A stretch of 64,000 nt of DNA from Actinomyces gerencseriae DSM 6844 (GCF_000429265.1 NZ_KE386873.1:234141-298140), one strand, 5' to 3'. Numbered from the stretch's first letter, positions 27,781-36,958 are shown. Notes: a model not told the origin generated them from the letters alone. Numbers and translations: made by a program.

Positions 27781-29240
27781 GCGCGGCGCCCTCCCGCGAC
27801 CTGGGGCTCATGGCCCCGCGCGAATCCGCGAGCACGCCGACACCGCCCTCCCGCGGCCCGAGGCCCGCGATCCCGCGGGTGCCGCGAACCCCCCTGGACC
27901 GGCTCGCCGCCCGATGGCGCGCGTCCGCCGCGACGCTGTGGGCGGTGGCACTCGCCATGGGCCTGTTCGAGCTGCTCATCGCGGGTCGGGTCCTGATCAT
28001 CCAGCCCCGGGCCGATATCCGACCGCTGCTGGGGCTCGCCCTGCTCGTCGCCGCGGCCCTGCTCGGCAGGCGCCGCCGGCCGCTCGCGGCCGTCATCCTG
28101 ACCGGCCTGGTCTGCGCGGGCGTGGGCCTGTGGGGGCCGCAGGACGCGACCTTCACGATCCCGCCGCTGGTGGCCCTCTACTCCCTGTGCGTCATTGCGG
28201 GGACGACCCAGCGCATTGTCGGCCTGCTCGTGGTCTTCGCCTGCTGGACCCTCCCCCCGGTCGCGACCAGCCTCGCATCCCCCCTCATCGGCTGGATCAC
28301 GCCGGAGGTCCTCCTGCTCGCCGTCGTCGTCACCGCGGCGGCCACCTCCCGGTCCCGCCGGGAGGCCCTGGAGCACGGCGACGCCCTGCTCGCCGCCCAG
28401 GCCGCCGAGCACCGGCTCATGGCGCAGCGCGACGCCGCCCGCCGCCAGGCGCGCGTGGCCGGCGAGCTCCACGACTCCGTGGGGCACTCCCTGACCGCCA
28501 TTATCGCCCTGACCGAGGGCCTGGCGGGCGCCGCCGACGCCCCCGAGCTCGACGAGGCCATCACCACCGTCAACACCCTCGCCCGCGAGAGCCTGGCCGA
28601 CACCCGCAGCGCCGTCGACGCCCTCCAGCCCCGCCTCGAGGCGGACGATCCGGACGGCGACGGCACCGCCGACGACGGCGCTGCCAGCACCGCCACCACC
28701 ACCGTCGGTGCCGGCGCCGTCGACGGGAATCCGCCCGCGGAGCCCGATCGCGCCCACAGCTGGGACGACCTGGCCGCCATCCTGGACACCACCCGCCGCA
28801 CCGGGCTCGCCGTCGCCCTGACCGAGACCGGGCCGCGCCCGCAGGACCCCGGTGTCGCCGACGCCGTCTTCACGCTCGTGCGCGAGGCCCTGACCAATGT
28901 CATGCGCCACGCCGACGGCGCCACCCGGGTCACGGTGGCGCTCGATCACGCCCCCGGCCGCACCGCGGTCACCGTCGTCGACGACGGCGCCGTCCGGCCC
29001 GTCGCGAGCGGGATCCGGGACGACGCGCCCCGCTCTCAGGCCGGCCCGGACGACGGGGCGGACAGAATCGGCGCCGACGGGACCGGCCGGGCGGGGCCGC
29101 CCGCGAGCGTCCCCGCCCGCGCCCACGGCCTGGCCGGGCTGGCCGCGCTCGCGGCCGCCCGCGGCGGCGCGCTCGTCGCCGGTCCGACGGACGCCGGCTG
29201 GCGCCTGCACGCGACCGTCGCCCGCGGGAAGCGGTCATGA
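27777..29240 (+). CDS. NarL-type sensor histidine kinase
   Basis: 487-residue membrane sensor kinase. After a 45-residue basic/Pro-rich tail there are about five hydrophobic segments (60-170) with almost no outer domain, the intramembrane-sensing layout. The HisKA_3 box is GELHDSVGHSLT with phospho-acceptor His at about residue 232. The HATPase part shows an N-box VREALTNVMRHADGA and a G-box region AHGLAGLAALAAARGG. Low-complexity inserts (Asp/Gly/Ala/Thr-rich, about 285-320 and 415-440) are unusual. It is coupled by ATGA overlaps to the exporter and to its response regulator. Confidence 0.92.
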   Translation: MSAAPSRDLGLMAPRESASTPTPPSRGPRPAIPRVPRTPLDRLAARWRASAATLWAVALAMGLFELLIAGRVLIIQPRADIRPLLGLALLVAAALLGRRRRPLAAVILTGLVCAGVGLWGPQDATFTIPPLVALYSLCVIAGTTQRIVGLLVVFACWTLPPVATSLASPLIGWITPEVLLLAVVVTAAATSRSRREALEHGDALLAAQAAEHRLMAQRDAARRQARVAGELHDSVGHSLTAIIALTEGLAGAADAPELDEAITTVNTLARESLADTRSAVDALQPRLEADDPDGDGTADDGAASTATTTVGAGAVDGNPPAEPDRAHSWDDLAAILDTTRRTGLAVALTETGPRPQDPGVADAVFTLVREALTNVMRHADGATRVTVALDHAPGRTAVTVVDDGAVRPVASGIRDDAPRSQAGPDDGADRIGADGTGRAGPPASVPARAHGLAGLAALAAARGGALVAGPTDAGWRLHATVARGKRS

Positions 29241-29926
29241 CCGGTCCGACCATCGCCGTCATGGTCGTCGACGACCAGAGGCCGACCCGCATGGGCCTGA
29301 CCCTCACGATCCACAAGGCCGAGGACCTGCGCGTGATCGCCCAGGCGGTTCACGGCCGCGACGCCCTGGAGCAGCTCTCCGGCCTGACCGCGCGGGGCGA
29401 GCACCTGCCCGACGTCGTGCTCATGGACATCCGCATGCCCGTCCTCAACGGCATTGACGCCACCGCCGCCCTCACCCGCCGCTACCCGACGATCAGGACG
29501 CTCGTGCTGACCACCTACGACCAGGACGACTACGCCTTCGGCGCCCTGGGGGCCGGCGCCTCGGGGTTCCTCCTCAAGGACACCCGCAGAAGCGAACTGC
29601 ACCAGGCGATCCGGGCGGTGGCGGCGGGCGACGCCGTTCTCACCCCGCGTATCACCCGTCAGATGCTCAACCAGCACATGACCCGTCGGGCGGTCACGCC
29701 CGAGCAGCGCGATGCGCGGAGGCGCCTGGGGGCCCTCAGCCCCAGGGAGCGGGAGGTGGCCGGCCTGGTCGCGCAGGGGCTGACGAACGCGGAGATCGCC
29801 GGGCGCCTGTTCATCCAGCCCGACTCGGTCAAGAAGTCGGTCACACGGATCCTGGGCAAGCTGGGGCTGCGCGACCGCGTCCAGCTCGTCATCATCCTGC
29901 GCGACGCGCCCGATGTCCCGGGGTGA
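29237..29926 (+). CDS. NarL/LuxR-family response regulator
   Basis: 229 residues: receiver domain (VMVVDDQRPTRMG; phospho-acceptor Asp64 in LMDIRMP; Thr and Lys switch residues in VLTTYD and LLKD) and a C-terminal LuxR helix-turn-helix (LSPREREVAGLVAQGLTNAEIA, then FIQPDSVKKSVTRILGKLGL). It is the last gene of the exporter operon and probably regulates that operon in response to the kinase. Confidence 0.95.
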   Translation: MTGPTIAVMVVDDQRPTRMGLTLTIHKAEDLRVIAQAVHGRDALEQLSGLTARGEHLPDVVLMDIRMPVLNGIDATAALTRRYPTIRTLVLTTYDQDDYAFGALGAGASGFLLKDTRRSELHQAIRAVAAGDAVLTPRITRQMLNQHMTRRAVTPEQRDARRRLGALSPREREVAGLVAQGLTNAEIAGRLFIQPDSVKKSVTRILGKLGLRDRVQLVIILRDAPDVPG

Positions 29927-30006
29927 GGCGTTGGGGGCGGGCCCCTCGGACCCGCCGATCGGCCTGGGCTCCCCGGACGGGCACGACCGCTACGGGGGCG
30001 GGTCCC

Positions 30007-30390
30007 TCAGGCCTGCTGGTCGGCCGCCTGCGCCCGCTCCTCGGCGATCTTCTGCTTGAGCTCGACCATGTCGAGCCCGCGAACCTGGTCGATGAGGGCG
30101 TCCAGCGCCTTGGCCGGCAGTGCTCCCGCCTCGTGATAGACGAGGACGTCGTCGCGGAAGGCCATGAGGGTCGGGATGGAGGAGATGCCCAGCGCGCGCG
30201 CCAGCCCCTGCTCTGCCTCGGTGTCGACCTTGGCGAAGGTGATGTCGGGATTGGCCTCGGAGGCCCGCTCGTAGACCGGGCCGAACTGCCTGCACGGGCC
30301 GCACCAGGAGGCCCAGAAGTCGACAAGGGTGATGCCCTCGCCGCGGACGGTGGAGTTGAACTGCTCGCCGGTGATGTTCGTGGTGGCCAT
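30007..30390 (-). CDS. trxA: Thioredoxin
   Basis: Cytosolic disulfide reductant of 127 residues. Active site WCGPC (Cys30, Cys33) in LVDFWASWCGPCRQFGP, cis-Pro in SSIPTLMAF. The start (MATTNITGEQF) is supported by GGAAGGAA 6 bases upstream. A C-terminal extension of about 20 residues (LKQKIAEERAQAADQQA) is longer than in E. coli thioredoxin. It is convergent with the response-regulator gene. Confidence 0.95.
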   Translation of the reverse strand: MATTNITGEQFNSTVRGEGITLVDFWASWCGPCRQFGPVYERASEANPDITFAKVDTEAEQGLARALGISSIPTLMAFRDDVLVYHEAGALPAKALDALIDQVRGLDMVELKQKIAEERAQAADQQA

Positions 30391-30633
30391 GGTGATTCCT
30401 TCCGGGACTCGTGTACCGGCAGACGCAACGGGGCCCGGGTCCGGTGTATTCCGACGGCACCGGTCCGGGCCGCCGTCGGGAGCGCCCGGCGGCGGCCCGA
30501 ACCCGACGGGGCCCAGTGGGGCCCGGTGGCGGCCCGGGCCCGGCGCGTTCCGGTGCGCGGCCGGGGCGCGGGCCGGTGGCCCGTCGAGTCGCGGCGCCAC
30601 GGGTTCGCGCCCGTCGGGCACTACAGTGGCCCG

Positions 30634-31347
30634 ATGCGATCAGCCGGTTCGGCGAAGAAACCCCGCTCCTCCCCGCTCCAGGCCCTGGAGCCCCTGCGCC
30701 GGTGGCACCTGCTGCTCGGCCTGCCGGCCGTGACCCTCTACATGCTCGGCAATGCTCTGGCAGGGCTGGGGCTCGTGAACTCCCCGTGGCCGGGGCGGGT
30801 CCTGTACGTGATCGCAGCGGTCATCCTCGTGTCCATCATCCGGACCTCCTGGATGTCGTTCAGGGAGCGGGGGTGGCGGGCCGTGCTCGACGTCCTGCTC
30901 GCATTCGTCCTGGCCTTCGCCCTCAATGCCTTCGCGTGGCCTCTCGTCGTGCAGGTCCTGGGTCTGCCCGGCGCCGACACCAACCAGGAGATGGTCAGAG
31001 CCCTGGTTCTTCGAGCGCCGATCCTCATGGGTCTGATGGTCGCGGTCGCCGGCCCCGTGGTGGAGGAGGTGCTCTACCGCTTCGTGCTGCTGCGCCCCCT
31101 CCTGAAGGTCAATTCGCCGCTGGCGCACGCGTCCGTGGCGCTCGCTTTCGGCTTCCAGCACGTGGCGGCAGCGGTGCTGGTGAACCACGACGCCGCCCAG
31201 CTGTGGAACATCATCCCCTACGCGGTGTTCAGCCTCATCCAGTCCGTGCTCTACGTCCGCCAGCGCAGTCTCATCGGGCCGATCCTGGTCCACGTCCTGG
31301 TCAACGGCCTGGGCCTGGCGACCGTGCTGGCGGGCTCAACCGCCTGA
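30634..31347 (+). CDS. CPBP-family intramembrane metalloprotease
   Basis: 237-residue multi-pass protein of the CPBP (Abi) family, related to CAAX prenyl endopeptidases. The three family motifs are present: EEVLYR (catalytic Glu pair), FGFQH and HVLVN. About six membrane segments. Several members act in bacteriocin maturation or self-immunity; the target here is unknown. The start ATG has no strong Shine-Dalgarno; the frame is open further upstream but homology starts near RSSPLQAL. Confidence 0.88.
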   Translation: MRSAGSAKKPRSSPLQALEPLRRWHLLLGLPAVTLYMLGNALAGLGLVNSPWPGRVLYVIAAVILVSIIRTSWMSFRERGWRAVLDVLLAFVLAFALNAFAWPLVVQVLGLPGADTNQEMVRALVLRAPILMGLMVAVAGPVVEEVLYRFVLLRPLLKVNSPLAHASVALAFGFQHVAAAVLVNHDAAQLWNIIPYAVFSLIQSVLYVRQRSLIGPILVHVLVNGLGLATVLAGSTA

Positions 31348-31452
31348 GGTGTACTCGTTTACGAGCATCTCCCGCGCCCGATGTTCGGGAAGTGACCGTT
31401 GTCTGCAATCCTCCCCCTTAAGATGTCACACAAGCGCCCTTAGACTGACATC

Positions 31453-32646
31453 ATGGATCTGAGCATGTTCGTCAACGACGACATGGGAGAACTGGTGGAC
31501 ATCGCCGGTTCCGACCCGGTTGCCGGCGACTGGCGGCACAAGGCCTTCATCCCCGCGCCGCTCGGCGACGACGAGCCGGTCCTCAGCGGAAGCACCTACC
31601 GGATGGTGGCGGCAGCCGGCCGCGCGCTGGCCGCGCTCGACGCCACGGCGCAGCAGCTGCCGAACCCGTACCTTCTGCGGATGCCGTCATTGCGGCGCGA
31701 GGCGCAGTCGACGTCGGCCCTGGAGGGGACCTACGCGCCCCTGCGCGAGGTACTCACCGCCGATGACGACGCACCGGACACCGCCGAGATGCTGGAGATC
31801 CTCAACTACGTCCGCATGGCCAACAGCGGCTTCTCCTGGACGCAGGACGGCCGTCCCATCACCCTCGCCTTCATCGAGGACCTTCAGGGCGAGCTCATGA
31901 GGGGTACGCCGCTTGAACCGGTATCCGGCAGACTCCGCGACGGTCAGGTCATCATCGGACGCCAGCCCGGCGCTCGGCCCGGCGCCGCCCCGATTCATAC
32001 AAGCCGATTCGTCCCGGCGCCGCCGGGAGATCGCCTCCACTCCGGCGTGCGCGCTCTGGTCGACTGGCTGCGCCGGGACCACAACGGGAGCATCGATCCG
32101 ATCATCTCCGCGGGCATGGCCCACTACCAGTTCGAGACCCTCCATCCGTTCCGGGATGGGAACGGGCGCCTGGGCCGGTTCCTCATCGTGCTCACCCTCC
32201 TCGGCTCACGCGTCCTCAGCGAGCCGACGCTGACGGTCTCCCCGTGGTTCGAGGAGCGCCGCCCCGAGTACTATGACGCCCTTCTCCGGGTGAGCACCCA
32301 CGGAGACTGGGACACCTTCCTCGCCTTCTTCTCGCAAGGACTCGCCGCCGCAGCCGCCGGCACGCGCGCGCAAATGCTCGCCCTGGCCACCGTGCACCAC
32401 GACCTCAAGGAGACGGTGCGCTCGTCCCGTCTGCGGTCGGCGCACGCCTTCGACCTGGTCGACTTCGCGGTGGCGAATCCGAGCTTCACGGTGCGCAAGG
32501 CGGAGAAGGTCCTCGGGGTGTCCTACGGACGAGCGAACACGCTCATCGGCCAGCTGGTCGACATCGGAGTGCTCGAGGTCATCGAGTCGCACTCGCAGCC
32601 CCGTCGCTTCGCCGCCCCCGCCGTCCTGAAAGTCCTGCTCGCCTGA
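31453..32646 (+). CDS. Fic-domain AMPylase with N-terminal inhibitory helix
   Basis: 397-residue protein predicted to transfer AMP from ATP to target proteins. The full catalytic motif HPFRDGNGRLGR (about residue 230) is intact. An N-terminal helix with TSALEG (about residue 86) fits the [S/T]xxxE[G/N] inhibitory motif of class II Fic proteins, in which the Glu blocks ATP binding. A C-terminal winged-helix segment (VRKAEKVLGVSYGRANTLIGQL) completes the usual Fic_N-Fic-wHTH architecture. No antitoxin gene lies beside it, consistent with self-inhibition in cis. Confidence 0.93.
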   Translation: MDLSMFVNDDMGELVDIAGSDPVAGDWRHKAFIPAPLGDDEPVLSGSTYRMVAAAGRALAALDATAQQLPNPYLLRMPSLRREAQSTSALEGTYAPLREVLTADDDAPDTAEMLEILNYVRMANSGFSWTQDGRPITLAFIEDLQGELMRGTPLEPVSGRLRDGQVIIGRQPGARPGAAPIHTSRFVPAPPGDRLHSGVRALVDWLRRDHNGSIDPIISAGMAHYQFETLHPFRDGNGRLGRFLIVLTLLGSRVLSEPTLTVSPWFEERRPEYYDALLRVSTHGDWDTFLAFFSQGLAAAAAGTRAQMLALATVHHDLKETVRSSRLRSAHAFDLVDFAVANPSFTVRKAEKVLGVSYGRANTLIGQLVDIGVLEVIESHSQPRRFAAPAVLKVLLA

Positions 32647-32697
32647 CCCCACCCAACCGGGGACGTTCCGCGCGGCCGGCTGCGCGCCGCTCCGGGC

Positions 32698-32783
32698 GGG
32701 GACATCCTGCGCGTTCGGGTACAGGATTCCTGTCCCCGAACGCGCAAACCGCACCCGTCGGCGGCAAAGTGTCCCCGACGGCG
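32698..32783. repeat. GGGGACA palindromic repeat, copy 1
   Basis: An 86-bp element between the Fic and rpiR genes, matched by a second copy at 36690. It contains a 35-bp near-perfect palindrome (32710-32744): CGCGTTCGGG pairs with CCCGAACGCG around ACAGGATTCCTGT. It ends with TGTCCCCGACGGCG, shared with copy 2. It may also act as the Fic transcription terminator. Confidence 0.75.
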
Positions 32784-32831
32784 TACGCGAGTGACGGCCT
32801 CCGACCCGGCGACTCCGATAAATTGGACACC

Positions 32832-33692
32832 GTGGAGCCATCTGAGGACGGTCCTTTCCTGGACAGGCTCGCGTCCGCCCGCCTCACCGCACGCGAGCTC
32901 GACGTCGCCCGTTTCTATGAGGACAACCTGCCCGGCGCTGCCCTGCTCAACCTCGAGGAGGTCTGCCGCGCCGTGGGGGTCTCCTCGGCGACGGTGGGCC
33001 GGTTCGCGCGCAAGCTCGGATACTCCGACTTCCGCGCCATGAGCCGAATCCTGCGCGCCGGCGTGCGCGAGGAGCTGTCCTTACCGGTCGAGCGCCTCCG
33101 GCGGATGCACGACGACGCTGCGCCGTCGCCCCAGTCCGTCCTTGAGCAGCGCGTCGGCTCGGCTCAGGAGGTGCTCTCCGGATGCTCCTCCGCGATCGAT
33201 GCGGAGGCCTTCGCCCGCGCCTGCGCACTGGTCGGCGACGCCGATCGCCCCCTCTACCTGGGTGCTGTCGCCACGGGACGGCCCCTCATGCAGTACTTCG
33301 GCCTCCTGCTGTCCTACCTCAGAGGCGGTGTCACCGTCTTGGACGGCACCGACCGCTGGGCGCACGCCCTGACCGGGCTGGAGGCCGACGCCGTCGTCCT
33401 CGCTGCGACTTTCGACCGTCACCCGGTTCCAGTCGAAGCCCTGCTGCGCCTGGCAGACCGGCGCGGCGCCACCTCGATCCTCCTGACCAACCGACGCACC
33501 GGTCCGCTCGCGCCCCTGGCGGACATCCTTCTGACGACACCGCTGGCCACCCAGGAGGCGATGTTCCGGACACGGGTGGCCACACTCGTCGTCCTCGAGG
33601 CGATTCTGGACGCGGTGGCGGCCGAGCGCCCCGAGCACCTCCGCGCCGAGAGAGTCGAGGAGACCTTCACCCTCATGCGCGGTTACCTGTAG
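32832..33692 (+). CDS. RpiR-family transcriptional regulator
   Basis: DNA-binding repressor or activator with a sugar-phosphate-sensing domain. The N-terminal HTH_6 domain has ARFYEDNLPGAALLNLEEVCRAVGVSSATVGRFARKLGY. The C-terminal SIS domain includes PLYLGAVATGRPLMQYFG and VVLAATFDRHPVPVEALLRLADRRGATSILLTN. 286 residues from GTG 32832. An in-frame GTG at 32769 lies inside the upstream repeat and is less likely; neither start has a strong Shine-Dalgarno. It lies 154 bp upstream of the malic enzyme gene on the same strand, so it may control that gene. Confidence 0.88.
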   Translation: MEPSEDGPFLDRLASARLTARELDVARFYEDNLPGAALLNLEEVCRAVGVSSATVGRFARKLGYSDFRAMSRILRAGVREELSLPVERLRRMHDDAAPSPQSVLEQRVGSAQEVLSGCSSAIDAEAFARACALVGDADRPLYLGAVATGRPLMQYFGLLLSYLRGGVTVLDGTDRWAHALTGLEADAVVLAATFDRHPVPVEALLRLADRRGATSILLTNRRTGPLAPLADILLTTPLATQEAMFRTRVATLVVLEAILDAVAAERPEHLRAERVEETFTLMRGYL

Positions 33693-33846
33693 CGGCTCCG
33701 CCAACCGCCGAGCTCCGCCTCGGCCGACGCGCCATCGCACCTGCACCGGTGGACGTCTCGGAAGAACGAGCGTTAGTTTATTTCCGTAATCCAACAGCAT
33801 CGTCACTAAACTGACGATCGGCTCCGCTCGCCCTGGAGGAGACCGC

Positions 33847-35493
33847 ATGCCGGCCAAACCAACCATCGTCACCGATCCCCTGACCAACCGCGGCACCGCT
33901 TTCACCGAGGAGGAGCGGCGCCGGCTCGGACTCATCGGCCGCTTCCCCTCCGCCGTCGAGACCCTTGACCAGCAGGCGGCTCGGACCTACGCACAGCTGA
34001 CCACCCAGCCCACGAACCTGGACAAGTACGTCTTCCTCGACCAGCTCCACAACCGCAACGAGGTCCTCTACTACCGGGTGCTCGCCGACCATCTCGCCGA
34101 GCTGCTGCCAATCGTCTACGACCCCACGGTCGGCGAGGCCATCAGGAAGTGGAGCCGCGACTACCGCCGGTCGCGCGCCGTCTACCTGTCCGTGGACCGC
34201 GTCGAGGACGTGCGCCCCTCCCTGGAGGGCCTGGGTCTGGGGCCCGACGACGTCGACCTGCTCGTGGTCTCCGACGCCGAGGAGATCCTCGGGATCGGGG
34301 ACTGGGGCGTCAACGGCACCGACATCTCCGTGGGTAAGCTCGCCGTCTACACGGCGGCCGCCGGTATCCACCCCGAGCGGACGATCGCCGTCAACCTGGA
34401 CTGCGGCACGGACAACGAAGCCCTCCTCAATGACCCCGCCTACCTGGGCAACCGTCACGCGCGCGTGCGCGGCCGGCGCTACGACGCGCTCATCGACGAG
34501 TACCTGTCCGTCGCGGCCGGTCTCTTCCCCCGCGCGCTGCTCCACTTCGAGGACTTCGGGCCGTCCAACGCTCGCCGCATCCTGCTGGCCAACCGCGAGA
34601 AGTACCGCATCTTCAACGACGACATGCAGGGCACCGGCGCGATCGTCATCGCCGCGGTGGTCTCCGGCATGAAGGTCGCCGGTCAGAACTACGCCGACCA
34701 GCGCCTGGTCGTCTACGGCGCCGGTACCGCAGGCACCGGTATGGCCGACCAGATCCACGCCGGCATGGTCCGCGACGGGCTCAGCCCCGACGAGGCTCGC
34801 TCCCGCATCTGGCTCATCGACCGAGCGGGCCTCGTCACCGACGACATGGAGGGCCTGCCCGACTACCAGCAGGCCTACGCGCGGCCGGCCTCCGAGGTGG
34901 CGGACTGGACGCGCGAGCACGGCAGAATCGGCCTGCTCGAGACGGTGCGTCGGGTTCATCCCACGATCCTCATCGGGACCTCCACGGACCACGGCGCCTT
35001 CACCCGTGAGGTCATCGAGGAGATGAGCAGCGGCGTCGAGCGTCCCATCGTCCTACCACTGTCCAACCCCACCGAGCGGATCGAGGCCATGCCCGCCGAC
35101 ATCATCGCCTGGTCCGGCGGCAAGGCGCTGGTCGCCACCGGCATCCCGGTGGAGCCCTTCGAGTACGAGGGGACCACGTTCACGATCGGCCAGGGCAACA
35201 ACGCCCTGCTCTACCCGGGCCTGGGGCTGGGGGTCATCGTCTCCGGCGCGAGCCGGGTGACCGACGGCATGCTGCTCGCCGCCGCCCAGGCCGTCGCGAG
35301 CCAGGTGGACCCGACGGCGCCCGGTGCGGCCCTGCTGCCGCCGGTGGAGAACCTGCGCGCCTCCTCGGCAACGGTCGCCGTCGCGGTCGCCCGCCAGGCC
35401 GAGGCCGACGGCGTCGCCACCGTGAGTCACGACAACCTCATCCAGGCGGTCCAGGACGCCATGTGGCAGCCGGTCTACCCCGAGGTCGTCTGA
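33847..35493 (+). CDS. NAD-dependent malic enzyme (malate dehydrogenase, oxaloacetate-decarboxylating)
   Basis: Oxidatively decarboxylates malate to pyruvate and CO2. At 548 residues it is the large SfcA/MaeA-type enzyme. Visible blocks are NRGTAFTEEERRRLGL, YDPTVGEAI, LDCGTDNEALLNDPAYLG, FEDFGPSNARRIL, the divalent-metal-binding FNDDMQGTG and the NAD-binding VVYGAGTAGTGMAD. ATG start with GGAGGAG 7 bases upstream. Next to a RpiR regulator, it probably links carbohydrate status to pyruvate/NADH supply. Confidence 0.95.
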   Translation: MPAKPTIVTDPLTNRGTAFTEEERRRLGLIGRFPSAVETLDQQAARTYAQLTTQPTNLDKYVFLDQLHNRNEVLYYRVLADHLAELLPIVYDPTVGEAIRKWSRDYRRSRAVYLSVDRVEDVRPSLEGLGLGPDDVDLLVVSDAEEILGIGDWGVNGTDISVGKLAVYTAAAGIHPERTIAVNLDCGTDNEALLNDPAYLGNRHARVRGRRYDALIDEYLSVAAGLFPRALLHFEDFGPSNARRILLANREKYRIFNDDMQGTGAIVIAAVVSGMKVAGQNYADQRLVVYGAGTAGTGMADQIHAGMVRDGLSPDEARSRIWLIDRAGLVTDDMEGLPDYQQAYARPASEVADWTREHGRIGLLETVRRVHPTILIGTSTDHGAFTREVIEEMSSGVERPIVLPLSNPTERIEAMPADIIAWSGGKALVATGIPVEPFEYEGTTFTIGQGNNALLYPGLGLGVIVSGASRVTDGMLLAAAQAVASQVDPTAPGAALLPPVENLRASSATVAVAVARQAEADGVATVSHDNLIQAVQDAMWQPVYPEVV

Positions 35494-35508
35494 GAGGGGC
35501 GGCGCGAA

Positions 35509-35539
35509 GGTCCCCGTCCGTGTCGAGCGTCCCCGCCGG
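35509..35539 (+). repeat. Partial copy of the GGGGACA repeat's right end
   Basis: 31 bases just after the malic enzyme stop match the right end of the repeat at 36690-36774 (25 of 31 positions), including CGTCCCCG. The palindromic left half is missing. Confidence 0.45.
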
Positions 35540-35655
35540 AAAAGGTCCCATGGACAGGACATGCCTGGCGCCCACAGACTTGACGCATCCGACGTCGTCG
35601 GACGAGCCCAATAAGCTGCAATCGCCCCGCCGTGATGTTTCAAGGAAGACACCCT

Positions 35656-36669
35656 ATGGCGATCTACATCCGTTCACGCCCCACCACCTGGGTCGGGGCA
35701 CTCGGGGTCCTGAGCACGCTGGCTGCCATCGGCATCGCAGCCCTCTACCCGTTCGTGCTGCTCATATGCGCCTTCGCTCTGGGATCCCTGGACGAAGCCA
35801 TGACCGACCCGTACAGGACAGACCTGGGGATCGAGCCCGCATCCATTCTGGTCACCGTGACGGTCTTGTACAGCTTCGTGCTGACCGCGTTCTGCTTCGG
35901 CGCGGCCTCCTGCTTCAGAGGCGCCGACAACTGGTTGGCCAAGAACGCGACCGTATCGCACCGCGACATCGCGGACGCCAGATTCCTTCACGTCGCGCAG
36001 GATCCGGAGAGGCGCTCGGCGGGCCTGCTGTGGGCGATGCTCGCCAGCAACCTCCTGGTGGCCTCCCCGATCATTGCGATCGCTGTTCCGCACACCCTGT
36101 TCTACAGCGAGTCCACCCAGGAGCTGGTCGGTGCGGCCACCGTGATCGTGGTCCTCCTGCTCATCGTGAGCTTCGTCCTGCTGGTGCGTACCGCCGTGCG
36201 CCGTCGGTCGAGCGCGGTGCACCTGACCCCGCGCGGCATGGCCGTTGCGAGCATGGAGTCCTTCAGCCTCGCCCTGCCCTCCAGCCGTGACGATCTCAGA
36301 GCCCAGGAGGCGCCGGCGCGCCGCGGCAGGGTGCAGGTGCAGGCCGTCTACTCCCCGCCCAGCGGGGGTTCCGAGCCGGGGGCGCCCGTCCTCATCTCTC
36401 GGCTCAGCCTGACGGTGACGCCATCGCAGCTCGACGACGCCCGTTCCCAGGTCGAGGCACGACTCGACGAGGTCTGGCGCGCCTGCGAGCTGGTACGCAC
36501 CCAGCCCGAGCAGGACGAGGACGCCGGACCGGAGGCGGCCTCAGAGCCTGCACCACAGCCGACGCCCTCCCTGAATTCGGAGGCGTCTCCGGCGGCATCA
36601 CCCACACAGCAGGACACCTCCGAGCAGGCCGCCTCCGGCTCCGAGCAGACGGGGACATCCCACACGTAG
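35656..36669 (+). CDS. Membrane protein of unknown function
   Basis: 337 residues. Four hydrophobic segments lie in the first 185 residues (VLSTLAAIGIAALYPFVLLICAF, ILVTVTVLYSFVLTAFCFGAA, LWAMLASNLLVASPIIAIAVP, ATVIVVLLLIVSFVLLV), followed by a soluble domain and a Glu/Pro/Ser-rich disordered tail (about 275-337). Start ATG 35656 is chosen for AAGGAA 8 bases upstream; an in-frame GTG at 35632 is possible. No family recognised. It is flanked by two repeat copies. Confidence 0.72.
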   Translation: MAIYIRSRPTTWVGALGVLSTLAAIGIAALYPFVLLICAFALGSLDEAMTDPYRTDLGIEPASILVTVTVLYSFVLTAFCFGAASCFRGADNWLAKNATVSHRDIADARFLHVAQDPERRSAGLLWAMLASNLLVASPIIAIAVPHTLFYSESTQELVGAATVIVVLLLIVSFVLLVRTAVRRRSSAVHLTPRGMAVASMESFSLALPSSRDDLRAQEAPARRGRVQVQAVYSPPSGGSEPGAPVLISRLSLTVTPSQLDDARSQVEARLDEVWRACELVRTQPEQDEDAGPEAASEPAPQPTPSLNSEASPAASPTQQDTSEQAASGSEQTGTSHT

Positions 36670-36689
36670 GGCTGCACCCCTTCACGGCT

Positions 36690-36774
36690 GGGGACATCCT
36701 GCGCGTACGGGTGCAGGATTCCTGTCCCCGCCGGCGTCGAAGGCCCCCGTCAGTGCCGAATGTCCCCGACGGCG
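36690..36774. repeat. GGGGACA palindromic repeat, copy 2
   Basis: 85-bp element with the same ends and middle as copy 1 at 32698: GGGGACATCCTGCGCG, CAGGATTCCTGTCCCC and TGTCCCCGACGGCG are shared. The inner palindrome has decayed here. The GGGGACA/TGTCCCC outer stem is kept. Confidence 0.75.
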
Positions 36775-36775
36775 C

Positions 36776-36958
36776 GGGCGCACCACCCTCTACACGGTCG
36801 GCAGCGCAGACCTGTTCATCGTCGCCTCAGCGCCGGTCATGCCGGAGGCGGAGCGCGAGGCCGCCACGCAGGCACAGGTGGCAGCCCTCCAGCAGCAGGT
36901 CAGTGAGCTGAGCCAGCCCATCGACCGCCTCCTGGAGGAACGCGGCTCGGGTAGCTGA
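36776..36958 (+). pseudogene. Possible gene remnant with coiled-coil C terminus
   Basis: An open frame that starts within the repeat end reads GRTTLYTVGSADLFIVASAP and then a helical, heptad-like stretch (TQAQVAALQQQVSELSQPIDRLLEE) before a stop. It has no start codon except an internal ATG at 36839, which would give 39 residues. It looks like the 3' end of a larger gene cut off by the repeat. The parent family is not recognised. Confidence 0.35.
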
